Positions 33,115-34,199 of a stretch of DNA of 34,199 nucleotides are shown here, one piece after another (positions within the stretch are counted from its first letter, which is position 1; each line of letters opens with the position of its first letter). The notes beneath the pieces were generated by a model. The model was not told where the DNA came from. It did not search any database and worked only from the letters and a program-made list of their open reading frames with translations. The stretch is from an uncultured Clostridium sp. (lineage in GTDB: Bacteria; Bacillota; Clostridia; TANB77; CAG-508), in the NCBI GenBank assembly GCA_947651825.1, contig CANTAQ010000013.1:1-34199 (forward strand), written 5' to 3'. The position numbers and the translations under genes were made by a program.

Positions 33115-34134
33115 ATGAATAAAACAATTCAAGATATGCCAAAAGTAATTTTACATTTACATTTAGATGGGTCATTAAGACCAGAAAGTGTACAAAGATG
33201 GTTACAAAAACAAGGAATAGAAAAAAGCATAGAAGATGTTACTAAAATGTTAAGAGTAGATAAAGACTGTAGAGATTTAAACGAATATTTACAAAGGTTT
33301 GATTTACCAGCACAAGTACTACAAGAAGCTGATAATATAGAAGAAGCAACATGTGAATTATTTGAAGATTTGAGTAAACAAAATGTAATATATGCAGAAG
33401 TAAGATTTGCACCAACAAAACATATGGAAAAAGGTTTAAGCTGTAGTGAAGTAGTAGAGGCAGCTGTAAGAGGAATGGAAAGAGCAAAAGCTAGGTTTGG
33501 AATAGATGGAAGCTTGATTTTATGCTGTATGAGAGGAGAACAATTTGAAACTAATCTACAAGCAGTTAGTTCAGCTAAAAAGTTTTTGAATAAGGGAGTA
33601 TCAGCAATAGATTTGGCAGGGGCAGAAGCTTTATTCCCAACTGAAGATTACAGAAATATTTTTGAAATAGCAAGTAAAGAGGGAATACCATTTACAATAC
33701 ATGCAGGGGAAGCAGATGGTCCAGAAAGTATAAAAGCAGCACTAGAATTTGGGGCAAAAAGAATAGGACATGGAGTAAGAAGTATAGAAGACAAAACATT
33801 AATGGATATTCTAAGAATAAGAGAAATTCCATTAGAAGTTTGTCCTATTAGTAATTTGCAGACACAAGCTGTAGAAGGAAAACATCCATTAGAAGAATTG
33901 TATAGAAAAGGATTATTTATAACAATAAGTACAGATAATAATACTGTATCAAATACTAGTATTTTAGATGAATATGATTGGATATTAAGAAATACAGATT
34001 TAACATATAATGATTTAATACAAATGAATAGAAATGCTGCAAGATTTATTTTTGCACCACCAATAAAAAAAGCAGAAATTACTGCAAAAATTGATGGATT
34101 TAAAAATAGAGAAGATAAAGGATTAAATAAATAA
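33115..34134 (+). CDS. add: Adenosine deaminase
   Basis: Zinc amidohydrolase converting adenosine (and deoxyadenosine) to inosine. The 339 residues show the family's metal ligands: His14 and His16 in ILHLHLDGSLRP, the His in FTIHAGEADGPESI with the catalytic Glu just downstream (GADGPES region), RIGHGVRS, and the Asp in ITISTDNNTVSN. EVCPISNLQTQAV is also typical. The sequence STDNN instead of STDDP is seen in many ADA-family members. ATG follows AAAGGAGAG. The product inosine is a substrate for the nucleoside phosphorylase at 4899, so the window encodes two linked salvage steps. Confidence 0.94.
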   Translation: MNKTIQDMPKVILHLHLDGSLRPESVQRWLQKQGIEKSIEDVTKMLRVDKDCRDLNEYLQRFDLPAQVLQEADNIEEATCELFEDLSKQNVIYAEVRFAPTKHMEKGLSCSEVVEAAVRGMERAKARFGIDGSLILCCMRGEQFETNLQAVSSAKKFLNKGVSAIDLAGAEALFPTEDYRNIFEIASKEGIPFTIHAGEADGPESIKAALEFGAKRIGHGVRSIEDKTLMDILRIREIPLEVCPISNLQTQAVEGKHPLEELYRKGLFITISTDNNTVSNTSILDEYDWILRNTDLTYNDLIQMNRNAARFIFAPPIKKAEITAKIDGFKNREDKGLNK

Positions 34135-34141
34135 AACAAGT

Positions 34142-34199
34142 ATGAATTGCAGTTTGTGTGAGGAAAATATTGATAATATCACAAATCATTATGAATTAT
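34142..34199 (+). CDS. Possible start of a small Cys-containing protein (runs off the window)
   Basis: An ATG eight bases after the add stop opens a frame that continues to the window edge, reading MNCSLCEENIDNITNHYEL. CXXC followed by His could be the start of a zinc-binding protein. No good ribosome site precedes the ATG and only 19 codons are visible, so this is tentative. Confidence 0.35.
   Translation, partial: MNCSLCEENIDNITNHYEL

Overview
This is an AT-rich bacterial chromosome segment that reads as a low-GC, probably anaerobic and spore-forming member of the Clostridia. The evidence is a clostridial-type spore photoproduct lyase, the DUF4321-radC-mreB-mreC block, a MecA adaptor, MEP-pathway isoprenoid genes and strong AGGAGG ribosome sites. 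Arginine is written almost entirely as AGA. No phage, insertion sequence, CRISPR array, tRNA or rRNA was seen. Almost everything is housekeeping; the accessory part is a surface-protein island at about 20.1-30.9 kb.

Layout. 1-1927: end of coaBC and coaX (coenzyme A synthesis). 1999-2680: an M15 peptidase with a peptidoglycan-binding domain, split by a +1 frame change. 2690-3740: splB behind a long palindrome. 3862-4680: pyridoxal kinase. 4899-8526: punA-rplI-dnaB-tilS operon. 8630-10432: ftsH with its own promoter. 10547-11167 (minus): mecA. 11518-15821: DUF4321-radC-mreB-mreC-purB operon, with mreC also split by a +1 frame change. 15860-17662 (minus): an unrecognised 600-residue helical-repeat protein, divergent from ispG (17792). 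18994-19848: ispH. 20166-30845: a sortase and two paralogous surface proteins of about 1,600 and 1,540 residues ending in (I/V)PTTG sorting signals. 30937-31983 (minus): a REC/HD-GYP response regulator, divergent from a DnaJ-family co-chaperone. 33115-34134: adenosine deaminase. 34142 to the end: start of a possible CysXXCys protein.

Main observation. The window holds about 10,500 codons, and reading all genes by eye I found only two in-frame CGG codons. Each sits exactly where a gene changes to the +1 frame: TTT-CGG-G at 2410 in the M15 peptidase and GGA-CGG-A at 14241 in mreC. In both, skipping the C and resuming at the overlapping Gly codon (GGG or GGA) restores an uninterrupted, family-typical protein. 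The simplest biological reading is that CGG is unassigned or starved in this lineage and that the ribosome passes it by a +1 shift onto GGN. The competing explanation is two independent sequencing or assembly insertions. Whole-genome CGG contexts and the tRNA set would decide.

Working together: the sortase and its two neighbours form a likely self-contained cell-wall display system. The two surface proteins share stalk and anchor but differ in their N-terminal tips, each of which carries a conserved Cys and Gln pair suggestive of a thioester adhesion domain.
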